A DNA stretch of 64,000 bases from Maritalea porphyrae (GCF_030159895.1 NZ_BSNI01000002.1:1266306-1330305); one strand, 5' to 3'; positions 24,741-34,243 are shown, counted from the first letter of the stretch. The notes: generated by a model from the sequence alone, not told the origin. A program made the numbers and translations.

Positions 24741-26237
24741 ATGAGCATTAATCAAATATTGGAAGCGGGAGACGAGCACCGAACCCATTTGAATTTGCGC
24801 GACGCAAAGTTGATGCGTCAATTTTCCTATATTGACGGGAAATGGGTCGATAGCGCGAATGGCAATTCGATTGTTGTCACCAACCCTGCAGACGGAAGTT
24901 GGGTGGGTGAAGTGTCTTCGCTTGGCTCCATTCAAAGCGAAGAAGCCGTAAATGCAGCGCAGCGTGCTTTTGGGCATTGGTCTCAGAAACTACCAGGAGA
25001 ACGGGCCGAGTTGCTGCGTCGCTGGTACGAGCTAATTCTTGAGCATAAGTCCGACCTTGCTCAGATCATGGTGGCTGAACAAGGCAAACCCTTATCCGAA
25101 GCTTTGGGCGAAATTGATTATGCTGCGTCCTTTGTTGAGTTTTACGCAGAAGAAGCGAAACGACCTAATATTGAAGGCGTCACCTCTCATCTCAATAATG
25201 CCGAGGTGGAGCTTTGGCGCGAACCTGTTGGGGTTTGCGCACTGGTCACGCCATGGAATTTCCCGTCGGCCATGCTTACGCGAAAAGCGGCAGCAGCGCT
25301 TGGCGCGGGCTGTACTGTCGTGGCGCACCCCTCAGCTGAAACTCCATTTTCGGCTCTCGCACTTGCAGAGTTGGCAGAACGGGCCGGTTTTGAGAGCGGT
25401 GTGTTCAATGTGGTCACTGGTGTTGCGCCAGACATTGTTGCACCTTGGACCAAAGACCCGCGCGTGAGGGCGCTTTCTTTCACTGGTTCCACGCAAGTCG
25501 GTCGGCTTTTGTATCGACAATGCGCTGACACGGTGAAAACCCTTGTGCTGGAACTTGGTGGCCACGCGCCATTCATCGTATTTGACGATTGCGATCTCGA
25601 CCAAGTTGTAAAAGAAGCCATCGCCGCCAAATTTGCGACAACCGGACAAGATTGTTTAGGCGCGAATCGCTTCTATGTGCATGAAAAACTGTATGAACAA
25701 TTTTGCGAAAAATTCGCCAAAGCCACAGCTGCACTCACCATTGGGCCGGGCGTAGAAGATCCAGATCTGGGCCCATTGATGAACCAAAGTGCCTTTGACA
25801 AACAGGTGGAACATGTGCGTGACGCGGTGGCTAAGGGCGCGCGCATTCTATGCGGCGGCAAGCCACATCAATTGGGTGGCCTGTTCTATGAGCCCACCAT
25901 TCTTGCAGATGTTTCTGACGACGCGAAAATCATGCAAGAAGAAACATTTGGCCCGGTGGCCGCAATACAAACATTTTCTGATGAAGACTTGGTCACCCAA
26001 ATGGCCAACGCAACCGAATATGGCTTGATTGCCTATTTGCACACCATGGACCCCAAACGCATCTATCGCATGACCCGTGCATTGCAATTCGGCATGGTTG
26101 CAGTCAACCGCTCGAAAGTAACGGGCGCGCCAATTCCATTTGGCGGATTTAAACAATCCGGCTTGGCACGTGAGGGTGCGCGCCAGGGTTTGGAAGCCTT
26201 CACCGAAATCAAATATGTGTGCCGCGACTGGGCATAG
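24741..26237 (+). CDS. doeC: Aspartate-semialdehyde dehydrogenase DoeC (aldehyde dehydrogenase family)
   Basis: 498 residues, succinate-semialdehyde dehydrogenase-like. Rossmann-type NAD(P) region with LSFTGSTQVGRLL, catalytic Glu in LVLELGGHAPFIVFDD, catalytic Cys in TTGQDCLGANRFYV, and the C-terminal GGFKQSGLAREG. In this context it oxidises L-aspartate-4-semialdehyde, made by DoeD, to aspartate. The ATG at 24741 was chosen, with GGGAGG seven bases upstream; the upstream in-frame extension has no ribosome site. Confidence 0.88.
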   Translation: MSINQILEAGDEHRTHLNLRDAKLMRQFSYIDGKWVDSANGNSIVVTNPADGSWVGEVSSLGSIQSEEAVNAAQRAFGHWSQKLPGERAELLRRWYELILEHKSDLAQIMVAEQGKPLSEALGEIDYAASFVEFYAEEAKRPNIEGVTSHLNNAEVELWREPVGVCALVTPWNFPSAMLTRKAAAALGAGCTVVAHPSAETPFSALALAELAERAGFESGVFNVVTGVAPDIVAPWTKDPRVRALSFTGSTQVGRLLYRQCADTVKTLVLELGGHAPFIVFDDCDLDQVVKEAIAAKFATTGQDCLGANRFYVHEKLYEQFCEKFAKATAALTIGPGVEDPDLGPLMNQSAFDKQVEHVRDAVAKGARILCGGKPHQLGGLFYEPTILADVSDDAKIMQEETFGPVAAIQTFSDEDLVTQMANATEYGLIAYLHTMDPKRIYRMTRALQFGMVAVNRSKVTGAPIPFGGFKQSGLAREGARQGLEAFTEIKYVCRDWA

Positions 26238-26275
26238 TTGCGCACAAAATTCACAAAATTTTCAGAGGTAATTCT

Positions 26276-27646
26276 ATGCTTAAAAATGATCAACTGGACC
26301 AATGGGACCGAGAGAATTTCTTCCACCCCTCAACGCATTTAGCCCAGCATGCCCGTGGTGAAAGTCCTACGCGGATTGTGACCGGGGGTAGTGGTTGTCA
26401 CATTGTTGATCGGGAAGGCAACAAACTCTTGGATGCGTTTGCCGGTCTTTATTGTGTGAATGTGGGATATGGCCGCAAAGAGATTGCCGAGGCAATCGCT
26501 GACCAGGCAAAAGAGTTGGCCTATTATCACTCTTACGTTGGTCATGGCACCGAAGCTTCGATCACTTTGGCGAAAATGATCTTGGATCGAGCCCCAAAAA
26601 ATATGTCCAAAGTCTATTTTGGCCTAGGTGGCTCAGATGCAAATGAGACTAACGTTAAGCTGATCTGGTACTACAACAACATTTTGGGTCGCCCGGAAAA
26701 GAAGAAGATTATTTCAAGATGGCGCGGATATCATGGCTCAGGCTTGATGACCGGCTCACTCACAGGTCTTGAACTGTTCCACAAAAAATTTGATTTGCCT
26801 CTAGAACAAGTCGTGCATACCGAGGCTCCATATTTCTTCCGACGTGAGAATGCTGAGCAGACCGAGAGCGAGTTTGTTGCGCACTGTGTTGCTGAGCTGG
26901 AGACGCTGATATCCCTTGAAGGCGCAGATACTATCGCCGCATTCATTGGTGAACCCATTTTGGGTACAGGTGGTATTGTACCTCCTCCTGCTGGGTATTG
27001 GGCCGCAATCCAAGAAGTGTTGAAAAAGCATGACATCTTGTTGGTGGCGGACGAAGTTGTGACTGGTTTTGGTCGTTTGGGAACAATGTTTGGATCTGAG
27101 CATTATGGTATCGAACCAGACCTCATCACTATCGCCAAGGGCATGACTTCCGCTTATGCGCCGCTGTCAGGTTCCATCGTTGGCGAGAAAATGTGGACTG
27201 TATTGGAAAAAGGCACCGACGAAAACGGCCCGATCGGACATGGTTGGACTTATTCCGCGCACCCAATCGGCGCTGCAGCAGGCGTCGCAAATCTCAATCT
27301 CATCGATAGCCTGGGTCTGATTGAAAATGCGGGCACAGTTGGCAGCTATTTGAATGTTCAAATGCGCCAAGCGCTTCACGAGCATCCTCACGTCGGCGAT
27401 GTGCGCGGTGAAGGTATGATGTGTGCCATTGAATTTGTTGCCGACAAAGAAAAACGCAATTTCTTTGATCCGGCGCAGAAAATAGGCCCACAAATTGCCG
27501 CCGGCTTGCTTGAAAAAGGCGTGATTGGTCGCGCCATGCCGCAGGGCGACATTCTCGGCTTCGCGCCCCCATTTTGTCTTACGAAAGAAGAGGCTGATGA
27601 AGTGGTTTCAAAAACGACTGACGTTGTGAAGTCATTTTCATTTTAA
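26276..27646 (+). CDS. doeD: Diaminobutyrate transaminase DoeD
   Basis: 456 residues, class III aminotransferase. YFGLGGSDANETNVKL, the HGSGLMTGSL segment, VADEVVTGFGRLG with the PLP-contacting Asp, and ITIAKGMTSAYAPLSG with the PLP lysine are all visible. It converts L-2,4-diaminobutyrate to aspartate semialdehyde. The ATG at 26276 was chosen, with AGAGG upstream. It is the last gene of the unit; no strong terminator is seen in the following 130 bases. Confidence 0.88.
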   Translation: MLKNDQLDQWDRENFFHPSTHLAQHARGESPTRIVTGGSGCHIVDREGNKLLDAFAGLYCVNVGYGRKEIAEAIADQAKELAYYHSYVGHGTEASITLAKMILDRAPKNMSKVYFGLGGSDANETNVKLIWYYNNILGRPEKKKIISRWRGYHGSGLMTGSLTGLELFHKKFDLPLEQVVHTEAPYFFRRENAEQTESEFVAHCVAELETLISLEGADTIAAFIGEPILGTGGIVPPPAGYWAAIQEVLKKHDILLVADEVVTGFGRLGTMFGSEHYGIEPDLITIAKGMTSAYAPLSGSIVGEKMWTVLEKGTDENGPIGHGWTYSAHPIGAAAGVANLNLIDSLGLIENAGTVGSYLNVQMRQALHEHPHVGDVRGEGMMCAIEFVADKEKRNFFDPAQKIGPQIAAGLLEKGVIGRAMPQGDILGFAPPFCLTKEEADEVVSKTTDVVKSFSF

Positions 27647-27776
27647 ATACTCAGGGCGAACCAGTGCGGGTTGGGCGTCTGCATAGCAAATGCCCGCTCT
27701 CCACCCAATTTGCTAACTCGCAATACCCTAGCGAATTTCAGAAAAGTCCGCGTAGCAGACATCTGCTCCTGCACCC

Positions 27777-29315
27777 TCAAACCCCCAACCTCGCATCCAA
27801 CAATCGCTGCGTGATTTCAGCTTGTGGCGCATCGAACACCGTGTCCACATCGCCTTGTTCAACAATTTTGCCCTTGTCCATCACCAGCACCCGGTCAGCA
27901 ACGGCGCGGACCACGTCTAGGTCGTGGCTGACGAACAAATAGGCGATGCCAAAGTTCTCACGTAAGTCGGCAAGCAATTCCAACACATCGCCGCGAATGG
28001 ACACATCAAGCGCGGAAACAGGTTCATCAAGCACCACCAGTTTGGGGCGCAACACAAGCGCGCGCGCGATGGCGAGGCGTTGGCGCTGCCCGCCGGAAAA
28101 GGCATGCGGGTGTCGTTTGAGCATCTCAGGGGTCAGCCCAACCCGTTCAAGCGCCATATGCACCCGCTCTCGCCGCTCGGCGTGGTCAAGTTCGGGCATC
28201 AAATTGAGCGGTTCGTAGAGCGATTGCGCCATATTAAGGCGCGGGTCAAAACTGCCGAATGGGTCCTGAAACACCATTGAAAGCTCACGCCGCGCGGCGC
28301 GGGGCATTTCGCCCAATTTGCGCCCATACGCATGACCATCGAATTGGATGGTGCCGCGTTGTGCAGTTTGCAGCCCGGCGATAATTCGCGACAAGGTGGT
28401 TTTGCCGCAGCCGGAAGGGCCTACCAGCCCCACACATTCTGCTTCGCGAATGGTCAGTGAAATATCGCTGAGCGCTTGCACATAAGATTTTTTCGCCCAA
28501 ATCGGACCGGGCAGCTTAAAGCGTTTTGAAATGCCATCCAGTTCCAACAATGGCGGACCGATTGTGCGCGTCGTGAGACGACGTCGGGTTGGCTTTGCAG
28601 CGGCGATTAAGCGTTTGGTATAGGCTTGCTGCGGTGATTTCAGAACAGAGCTAGTAGTGCCGCTTTCCACTTGTTTGCCGCGCTCAAGCACATGCACAAA
28701 GTCGCACAGCGCCGCCACGGCCCCGAGGTCGTGCGAGATAAACAAAAGCGCCATATTGTGGGCTTTGCAAACCCGTTTGATCAGCGCAATAATCTGCGCT
28801 TGCGTGATCATATCAAGCGCTGACGTTGGTTCATCCGCGATCAGCAATTCAGGTTCCCCCGCCAAAGCAATTGCCAATCCAATGCGCTGACGTTGCCCGC
28901 CCGATAGTTCATGCGGATAGCGGTTCGCAACGCTTGGTGGCAGCTCCACCTCTTCGATCAGCTCGGCAACACGCGCCACAAAGTCAATGCCCGGCAAATG
29001 CAACTCAAGCGCTTCGCGGATTTGGTCGCCGACCTTCATCAGCGGGTTCAGCGCGGTCATGGGTTCTTGAAACACCATGCCGATATGCTTGCCGCGCAAG
29101 CTCTCGCCCGTGGGCACGTTGCGAACGATGTCGCCTTTGGTCTTGTCGCTTTCGGGCAGCAGATCGATAATCGACAAAGCGGTTAGGCTTTTGCCCGATC
29201 CGCTTTCTCCCACCACGCCGACCCGTTGGCCCGGATCAATCGAAAGCGAAATGGCGTGTACCACCGCGTGGTCACCAAAGCTGATAGATAGATCCTTGAC
29301 CTCAACCAGCGACAT
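27777..29315 (-). CDS. Peptide-type ABC transporter, fused double ATPase
   Basis: 512 residues with two ABC cassettes in one chain, as in GsiA or YejF. The first cassette has Walker A GESGSGKSLT, signature [14 protein letters not shown] and LLIADEPTSALD; the second, starting near residue 260, has GPSGCGKTTLS, FSGGQRQRLAIARA and LVVLDEPVSALD. It energises the two permeases encoded upstream for uptake of peptides or similar compounds. The ATG at 29315 was chosen. A 266-bp mobile-like insert separates it from the permease gene, so its expression may depend on read-through across that element. Confidence 0.88.
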   Translation of the reverse strand: MSLVEVKDLSISFGDHAVVHAISLSIDPGQRVGVVGESGSGKSLTALSIIDLLPESDKTKGDIVRNVPTGESLRGKHIGMVFQEPMTALNPLMKVGDQIREALELHLPGIDFVARVAELIEEVELPPSVANRYPHELSGGQRQRIGLAIALAGEPELLIADEPTSALDMITQAQIIALIKRVCKAHNMALLFISHDLGAVAALCDFVHVLERGKQVESGTTSSVLKSPQQAYTKRLIAAAKPTRRRLTTRTIGPPLLELDGISKRFKLPGPIWAKKSYVQALSDISLTIREAECVGLVGPSGCGKTTLSRIIAGLQTAQRGTIQFDGHAYGRKLGEMPRAARRELSMVFQDPFGSFDPRLNMAQSLYEPLNLMPELDHAERRERVHMALERVGLTPEMLKRHPHAFSGGQRQRLAIARALVLRPKLVVLDEPVSALDVSIRGDVLELLADLRENFGIAYLFVSHDLDVVRAVADRVLVMDKGKIVEQGDVDTVFDAPQAEITQRLLDARLGV

Positions 29316-29332
29316 CAACGCCTCCGGCTAAC

Positions 29333-29598
29333 GGGTTAGCACTCTCTAATTCTTGCGAAATGGTGGAAGCGAGCTTTCTTGTTGCCGTAGGCGTGATTGC
29401 GCAGGAAGCCGTTGTGGCTTTCAAGCATACACAACGCACGGGAACTGGTAGCTCGTTCCATCCTCTGGACGCGGCGCAATGTCGGCAAAATTCGTACGTC
29501 AAAGCCTTTGACCGGGTTGATAACCCGACCATCAGACTTTTCCTTGAATTTTTTGTCATATCACGCGCCATTTCATAATAATTAGAGTGTGCTAACCC
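29333..29598. mobile_element. MITE-like element inside the peptide transporter operon
   Basis: Terminal inverted repeats of 31 bp (29333-29363 and 29568-29598) match at 27 positions; the outer 19 bases, starting GGGTTAGCAC, match at 18. The interior carries no transposase. The right repeat overlaps the last codons and stop of the permease gene. I see no obvious target-site duplication. The size and structure fit a non-autonomous miniature element. Confidence 0.65.
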
Positions 29599-30430
29599 TT
29601 GTCAATTTCGGATCGAGCGTATCGCGTAACCCATCACCTAACAGATTGAAGCTGATCACAAACAGCACAATCGCTAGCCCGGGGATGATCGCTTGCATGG
29701 GGAAGCCGAAGAAGAAACTCTGCGCTTCTTTCAGCATCAGCCCTAAGCTCGTATCCGGTGGCTGCGTGCCAAGCCCGATATAGGAAAGACCAGCCTCTGC
29801 CAACACGCCAAGCGAGAGCTGAATGGTGGCTTGCACAATCAGCAGGCTGGCCACATTGGGTAAGATATGGCGCAAGCTAATTTGTGCACTCGTCAGCCCG
29901 GAAAGCTTTGCCGCATCCACATATTCGAGCGTCCACAGGCTGAGCGCCCCGCCACGCGCCACGCGGGCGAAAACCGGGATGTTGAAAATACCAATCGCCA
30001 CCATCGCATTGATTGCCGAGGGGCCGAATAGCGTCGTGATGATGATGGCTGAGATGATGGCCGGGAAGGCAAAGATAAAGTCATTGAATCGCAAGATTAT
30101 CGCTTCTAGCCAACCGCGTTGCGCCGCTGCCATCAGTCCCAAAGGCACGCCAACCAATGCGCCAATCGCCACGGCCAACAGCGCCACTTTTAGGCTAGAG
30201 GCAATGCCAACCATCAACAGCGAGAATTGATCGCGCCCGAGATAATCTGTGCCGAGCCAGTTGCTGGCAGAGAAGCTGCCGAAGCGGTTGGGAATGTCCA
30301 CGATGTCGGTGGCATAAGGTGTCCAAACCACAGAGATCAGCGCCAGTAAAATGAAGATGAAACTGCCCAAAAGCCCAACGCGAAAACTGGGGTGGGATAA
30401 GGCGCGGGCGAATGTGGATTGCTCAGCCAT
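29582..30430 (-). CDS. Peptide-type ABC transporter permease (DppC/GsiD-like)
   Basis: 282 residues. NWLGTDYLGRDQFSLLMVGIASSLKVALLAV is the classic DppC-family entry, and the EAA loop reads EYVDAAKLSGLTSAQISLRHILPNV. The ATG at 30430 was chosen; it overlaps the previous permease stop by eight bases. The last codons (VSTL and stop) are derived from the terminal repeat of the inserted element. Most relatives end soon after the LDPKL motif, so the protein is probably functional. Confidence 0.85.
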   Translation of the reverse strand: MAEQSTFARALSHPSFRVGLLGSFIFILLALISVVWTPYATDIVDIPNRFGSFSASNWLGTDYLGRDQFSLLMVGIASSLKVALLAVAIGALVGVPLGLMAAAQRGWLEAIILRFNDFIFAFPAIISAIIITTLFGPSAINAMVAIGIFNIPVFARVARGGALSLWTLEYVDAAKLSGLTSAQISLRHILPNVASLLIVQATIQLSLGVLAEAGLSYIGLGTQPPDTSLGLMLKEAQSFFFGFPMQAIIPGLAIVLFVISFNLLGDGLRDTLDPKLTRVSTL

Positions 30431-31385
30431 CGCTTCGTCCTCCGCCAGCACGAATGCGCGGGTCCACAAATGCGTAAGCCAAGTCGACAATGAACATCAC
30501 CAAAATCACCATGGCCACCAGCACCAAAATCGCGCTGCGCACCACAATCAAATCGCGGGCAGAGATAGCGCTGAAAATCAGACGGCCCAACCCGGGCAAG
30601 TAAAACACGTTTTCAACGATGATGGTGCCGGCGATCAAAAACGCGAATTGTAAACCCATTATGGTAAGGACAGGCAGCAAAGCATTGCGCACCCCATGCC
30701 GCCAAATGGCTTGGCTCTGGGTTAAGCCTTTGGCGCGTGCCGTGCGGATGAAGTCGGCCTGCATCACATCCACCAAAGATGTGCGCATCACGCGTGCCAA
30801 GATCGCCGCCTGCGGCAATGCCAACGCTATGATGGGCAACACCAAAGAACGGGCGGCCAGCAACGGGTCATCACTCCAGGGTACAAAGCCGCCGGGTGGG
30901 AAAATTCGCCAAGTGACGGCGAAAGCGAGAACCAACAGCATGGCGAACCAGAAGTTTGGGATGGCAATGCCCACTTGCGCCAAAATCATCGCCAACGTGT
31001 CACCCAACTTGCCGCGATTTTGCGCGGCGATAATGCCAATGGGCAGACCGATAAGCGTTGAGAGTGTGAGTGCACCAAGCGCTAACGGCAGGCTAACTTG
31101 CAACCTCTCGGCCATCAATTGCGTCACAGGCATGCGCTGCGAAAAGCTTATGCCCAAATCGCCCTGAAAAAGACCGAAGAGCCAAATAAAGAACCTGTTG
31201 AAAGCGGATTGATCTAAGCCCAATTCGGTGCGCAAGGCCGCAACTGCATCGTCAGTGGCATTGATCCCAAGCATGAAGCGCGCTGGGTCGCCGGGCAGAA
31301 TATCAAGCAGGAAAAATATGATCGCCGCGGCCACCAAAAGGGTAACCGCGACGCCAAATATCCGTTTTGCTGCAAAGCCAATCAT
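30423..31385 (-). CDS. Peptide-type ABC transporter permease (DppB/GsiC-like)
   Basis: 320 residues. N-terminal helix AAKRIFGVAVTLLVAAAIIFFLLDILPGDPA is typical of DppB permeases, followed by the EAA loop ADFIRTARAKGLTQSQAIWRHGVRNALLPV. The ATG at 31385 was chosen over a TTG nine bases upstream. It lies 38 bases after the binding-protein gene and overlaps the DppC-like gene. Confidence 0.88.
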   Translation of the reverse strand: MIGFAAKRIFGVAVTLLVAAAIIFFLLDILPGDPARFMLGINATDDAVAALRTELGLDQSAFNRFFIWLFGLFQGDLGISFSQRMPVTQLMAERLQVSLPLALGALTLSTLIGLPIGIIAAQNRGKLGDTLAMILAQVGIAIPNFWFAMLLVLAFAVTWRIFPPGGFVPWSDDPLLAARSLVLPIIALALPQAAILARVMRTSLVDVMQADFIRTARAKGLTQSQAIWRHGVRNALLPVLTIMGLQFAFLIAGTIIVENVFYLPGLGRLIFSAISARDLIVVRSAILVLVAMVILVMFIVDLAYAFVDPRIRAGGGRSDG

Positions 31386-31423
31386 AGTGGTCAATCGGCC
31401 CTGCTAGCGCTCTAAAGTCAAGC

Positions 31424-32911
31424 CTAATTCGTCCAGCGAACAGCGGTCAAATCATTGCCCTCAACAGGTGAGTTTGGCCACATGCCTTCAAGGTTGGCAT
31501 TCCAAACGCCAGTCTTTGCCAATTGGAACAAATAGCCGTTCACCGCGTCTTCAGCCAATATGCGCTGGGCAGCACGGGCCAATTGCTCGCGCTTGGCTTC
31601 ATCGGCGGTCACATTGAGCTTTTCAATGATCGCTTGGAAAACCACATTGTCATATTGGAAATAGTAGCCCGGGTTCGCATAGATGCCGATATCAAATGGC
31701 TCCACATGGCTGACGATGGAAAGGTCGTAGTTCTTGGTTTTGAACACGTCTTCCAGCCACTGACCCCACTCGACATTGATCAACTCTAACTCGATGCCAA
31801 TCTCGCGCAATTGCGCGGCGATGATTTGTCCACCACGGCGCGCATATGTTGGCGGTGGCAATTTGAACGTTGCTTTGAACCCTTCAGGATATCCCGCTTC
31901 GGCCAGCAATGCTTTCGCGCCTTCAATGTCGCGCGGGTGGGTGCCAAGCAAGTCCTCATAATATGGGTGGTGCGGCGCGAAGTGGGTGCCAATTGGCGTG
32001 CCATAACCAAACATTGCCCCATCAATTATCGCTTGGCGATCAAGGGCATGGGCAATTGCTTTGCGCACGCGCACATCATCAAACGGCGCTTTGGCGTTGT
32101 TGGTCGAAAGGATCGTTTCGCCTTCGGTTGAGCCACGTACCACTTGGTAGCGTGGGTCCGCTTCAAAAATCGCTAGGCTTTCCGGCGCGGGGAAGTTGGC
32201 AAAGCCATCCACATCGCCCGCCAACATGGCGTTTTGTGCCGCGTTCGGGTCAGAAATGAACACGAATGTCGCCTTGTTCATATGCGCTGGCGTGCCAGTG
32301 TAGTCGGCGTTTTTTTCCAAAATCACGCGACTGCCTTGGTCCCAACGTACGAACTTGAATGGGCCGGTGCCAACTGGGTTAGATTGGTTTTTCTCAGCGC
32401 TTTCAGGCGCCACAATCACCGCATCGCCACGGCCAATGTTGAACAAAAAGTCACCTTGCGGCTGGGCAATTTTGATTTCCACTGTTGCAGGGTCGATGGC
32501 GGTCACCGAGGTTATCGGCGCAAAAATGCCCTTTTGCGCATTGGTGCTGTCCTCAGCGCGTGCGCGCTCAAAAGTGAACAGTACATCGTCCGCATCAAAG
32601 CTTGTGCCATCATGGAAGCTGACACCTTGCTTGAGGTTGAACGTGTAGGTCGTGCCATCATTTGAGATGGTCCAGGAGGTTGCCAAAGAAGGCTGCACCG
32701 CGCCATTTTGGTCGATCCGAGTTAAGCCCTCAAATACGTTTGCGTAAACCACCTCATCAATCGCAGCGGCTGCACCAGCTGTCGGGTCGAGATGCGGCGG
32801 CTCCAAAACCATGCCAACGCGTATGTCGCTGGCAAACGCGCTAAAGGTGGAAAGGCCAAGAACTGCTGCGAATGCGAGCGATTTTTTGACCGTCTTTTCA
32901 ATAATTTGCAC
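31424..32911 (-). CDS. Peptide-type ABC transporter, periplasmic binding protein
   Basis: 495 residues, family 5 (DppA/OppA-like) binding protein with a signal peptide (KKSLAFAAVLGLSTFSAFA). Family features include FNLKQGVSFHDGTSFDADDVLFTFERA and NPVGTGPFKFVRWDQG. It appears to start at a GTG (32911); no better ATG is in frame upstream. It is the first gene of the operon, followed by two permeases and the double ATPase. The substrate cannot be told from sequence; peptides, glutathione or opine-like compounds are possible. Confidence 0.87.
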   Translation of the reverse strand: MQIIEKTVKKSLAFAAVLGLSTFSAFASDIRVGMVLEPPHLDPTAGAAAAIDEVVYANVFEGLTRIDQNGAVQPSLATSWTISNDGTTYTFNLKQGVSFHDGTSFDADDVLFTFERARAEDSTNAQKGIFAPITSVTAIDPATVEIKIAQPQGDFLFNIGRGDAVIVAPESAEKNQSNPVGTGPFKFVRWDQGSRVILEKNADYTGTPAHMNKATFVFISDPNAAQNAMLAGDVDGFANFPAPESLAIFEADPRYQVVRGSTEGETILSTNNAKAPFDDVRVRKAIAHALDRQAIIDGAMFGYGTPIGTHFAPHHPYYEDLLGTHPRDIEGAKALLAEAGYPEGFKATFKLPPPTYARRGGQIIAAQLREIGIELELINVEWGQWLEDVFKTKNYDLSIVSHVEPFDIGIYANPGYYFQYDNVVFQAIIEKLNVTADEAKREQLARAAQRILAEDAVNGYLFQLAKTGVWNANLEGMWPNSPVEGNDLTAVRWTN

Positions 32912-33425
32912 TGTATCTCATCCCTGATTTGTGTGGGTCAAACCTGAACTTAGTTCTATCGGATATGGGCAAAAATGCAAAAGCCAACTTTGGTTGAACG
33001 GATGAAAGCTTCGTGATGCAGTATTTTTGCGTAAAAGACGAGGTGGGAAGAAGCGCGGTGCGCAAACCGCAAGATTGGTATGGGCAATAATCGGTGAGTT
33101 GGGGAAATTGTCGCCAAGCGGCGTCAACGGCAGTGTGCAAAAGCCTCTGAAGGGGCATTCCCGGCCTTAAGCCGGGATCTACAGAAAGATAACGAAATTG
33201 GCCCCGGATCTCCTCACGCTTTGCGTGCTCCGTCCGGGGCGGTACGGTTTTGAGTGATGCTTGTCTTCTTGCACCGTCCCGCACTTGATGCGGGACCAAT
33301 CAATATGCGGTTAAAACCGCCGTCATACTTAGGCCAGCCTGCGTGGCGCAAACACCACCTTGTTGCATGAGGGTGATGAAGGAGCGTTACTATTATCGTA
33401 CCAATAGTTGCGATATACGTTTCGT
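32912..33425. other. Gene-free region with palindromic repeats
   Basis: 514 bases. It contains the palindromes ATTCCCGGCcttaaGCCGGGATC (33157-33179 region), CCCCGGA...TCCGGGG enclosing CACGctttGCGTG (33203-33240), and GTCCCGCActtgaTGCGGGAC (33276-33296). The last has a close relative at 58051-58071. No gene or RNA is recognised otherwise. Confidence 0.6.
33276..33296. repeat. Palindrome CCCGCAcTTGATGCGGG, copy 1
   Basis: GTCCCGCA, CTTGA, TGCGGGAC: an 8-bp stem. The same core with one altered base pair is at 58051-58071 (GCCCCGCA ... TGCGGGGC), a compensated change. Confidence 0.6.
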
Positions 33426-34169
33426 ATGGCCCGTATATTGTTTCATTCACTCCTAATTGTATTTCTGACTCTCCTTACGCAGCTAGGAGGTGTGGCTTGG
33501 CTAGTTGCTACGTGTTTTAGGCGGCGAATATTGGTTTTCGTCTCGGCTTACTTGGCATTATCGGTTGGCGCGCTTGCAATCGCCCCAGTGTTGGGGCGCG
33601 AGCCAATTCCATGTGTGTCCGAAAGCACCTTTAAAATGAAATCGATTTTGTTTTGTGCATTGAACAGGCAATATGTTACGCCTGAACTAAAGGCTGTATT
33701 GCTGGATTTCTCAATCAACATGGAACAGCAATTTCCGGATACAACGACCCTAGTCTTAGATGCAAATTTTCCCTTCATTTCAGGTTTCCCGTTGCTGCCT
33801 CATCTTTCGCACAATGATGGTCGAAAAGTTGATCTTGCCTTCTTTTATAAAGACGACAGTGGTTTCTTAAACGGAATAACCAGGTCACCAATTGGGTATT
33901 TTGCTTTTGAAAATGGGCCGACCGAGTGTGCTGAGAATATGATAACCTTGAGGTGGGACTTGGCTTGGTTGCAAATGCTTTGGCCCGACTACGATTTAGA
34001 GCCGCGACGCATGGCGCATGCCTTGCAATTGTTGGGCGAAGATGAGCGTGTCGGTAAGGTTTTTATTGAGCCGCATCTAAAGTCACGCCTTCTAGCTCAC
34101 AATCCGAAAATCAGATTTCAAGGTTGTAGAGCCGCTCGTCATGACGACCATATTCACCTTCAGTTATAG
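33426..34169 (+). CDS. Membrane-anchored LAS-type (MepA/M15-like) peptidase, putative
   Basis: 247 residues. Two hydrophobic N-terminal segments (about 5-28 and 35-55) are followed by an extracytoplasmic domain. That domain has SHNDGRKVDLAFFY (H...GR..D, about 128) and, at the very C-terminus, RAARHDDHIHLQL (D-H-x-H). These spaced ligands are the zinc site of LAS-superfamily peptidoglycan peptidases. MepA- or D,D-carboxypeptidase-like activity on the cell wall is inferred. The base composition looks more AT-rich than in neighbouring genes. The ATG at 33426 lies in a palindrome ATACGtttCGTAT. It is monocistronic and convergent with the iron transporter. Confidence 0.6.
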   Translation: MARILFHSLLIVFLTLLTQLGGVAWLVATCFRRRILVFVSAYLALSVGALAIAPVLGREPIPCVSESTFKMKSILFCALNRQYVTPELKAVLLDFSINMEQQFPDTTTLVLDANFPFISGFPLLPHLSHNDGRKVDLAFFYKDDSGFLNGITRSPIGYFAFENGPTECAENMITLRWDLAWLQMLWPDYDLEPRRMAHALQLLGEDERVGKVFIEPHLKSRLLAHNPKIRFQGCRAARHDDHIHLQL

Positions 34170-34243
34170 CAGCGGACGGTTTCTCTTTCGTCACTAGAAC
34201 CAAATCGGTGTGCATAAATGCGGGCAACCTTTTGCCAAAACCC

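Noticed and set aside
29302-29578. Open frames on both strands between the permease and the double ATPase
   Set aside because: They fill the space between terminal inverted repeats of a MITE-like element; the composition and lack of start signals argue against real genes.
29335-29597. CIRCE-like half sites TTAGCACTC and a related GAGTGTGCTAA
   Set aside because: The halves are about 240 bases apart in place of nine and are explained by the inverted repeats of the MITE-like element. The true CIRCE is at 60300-60326.
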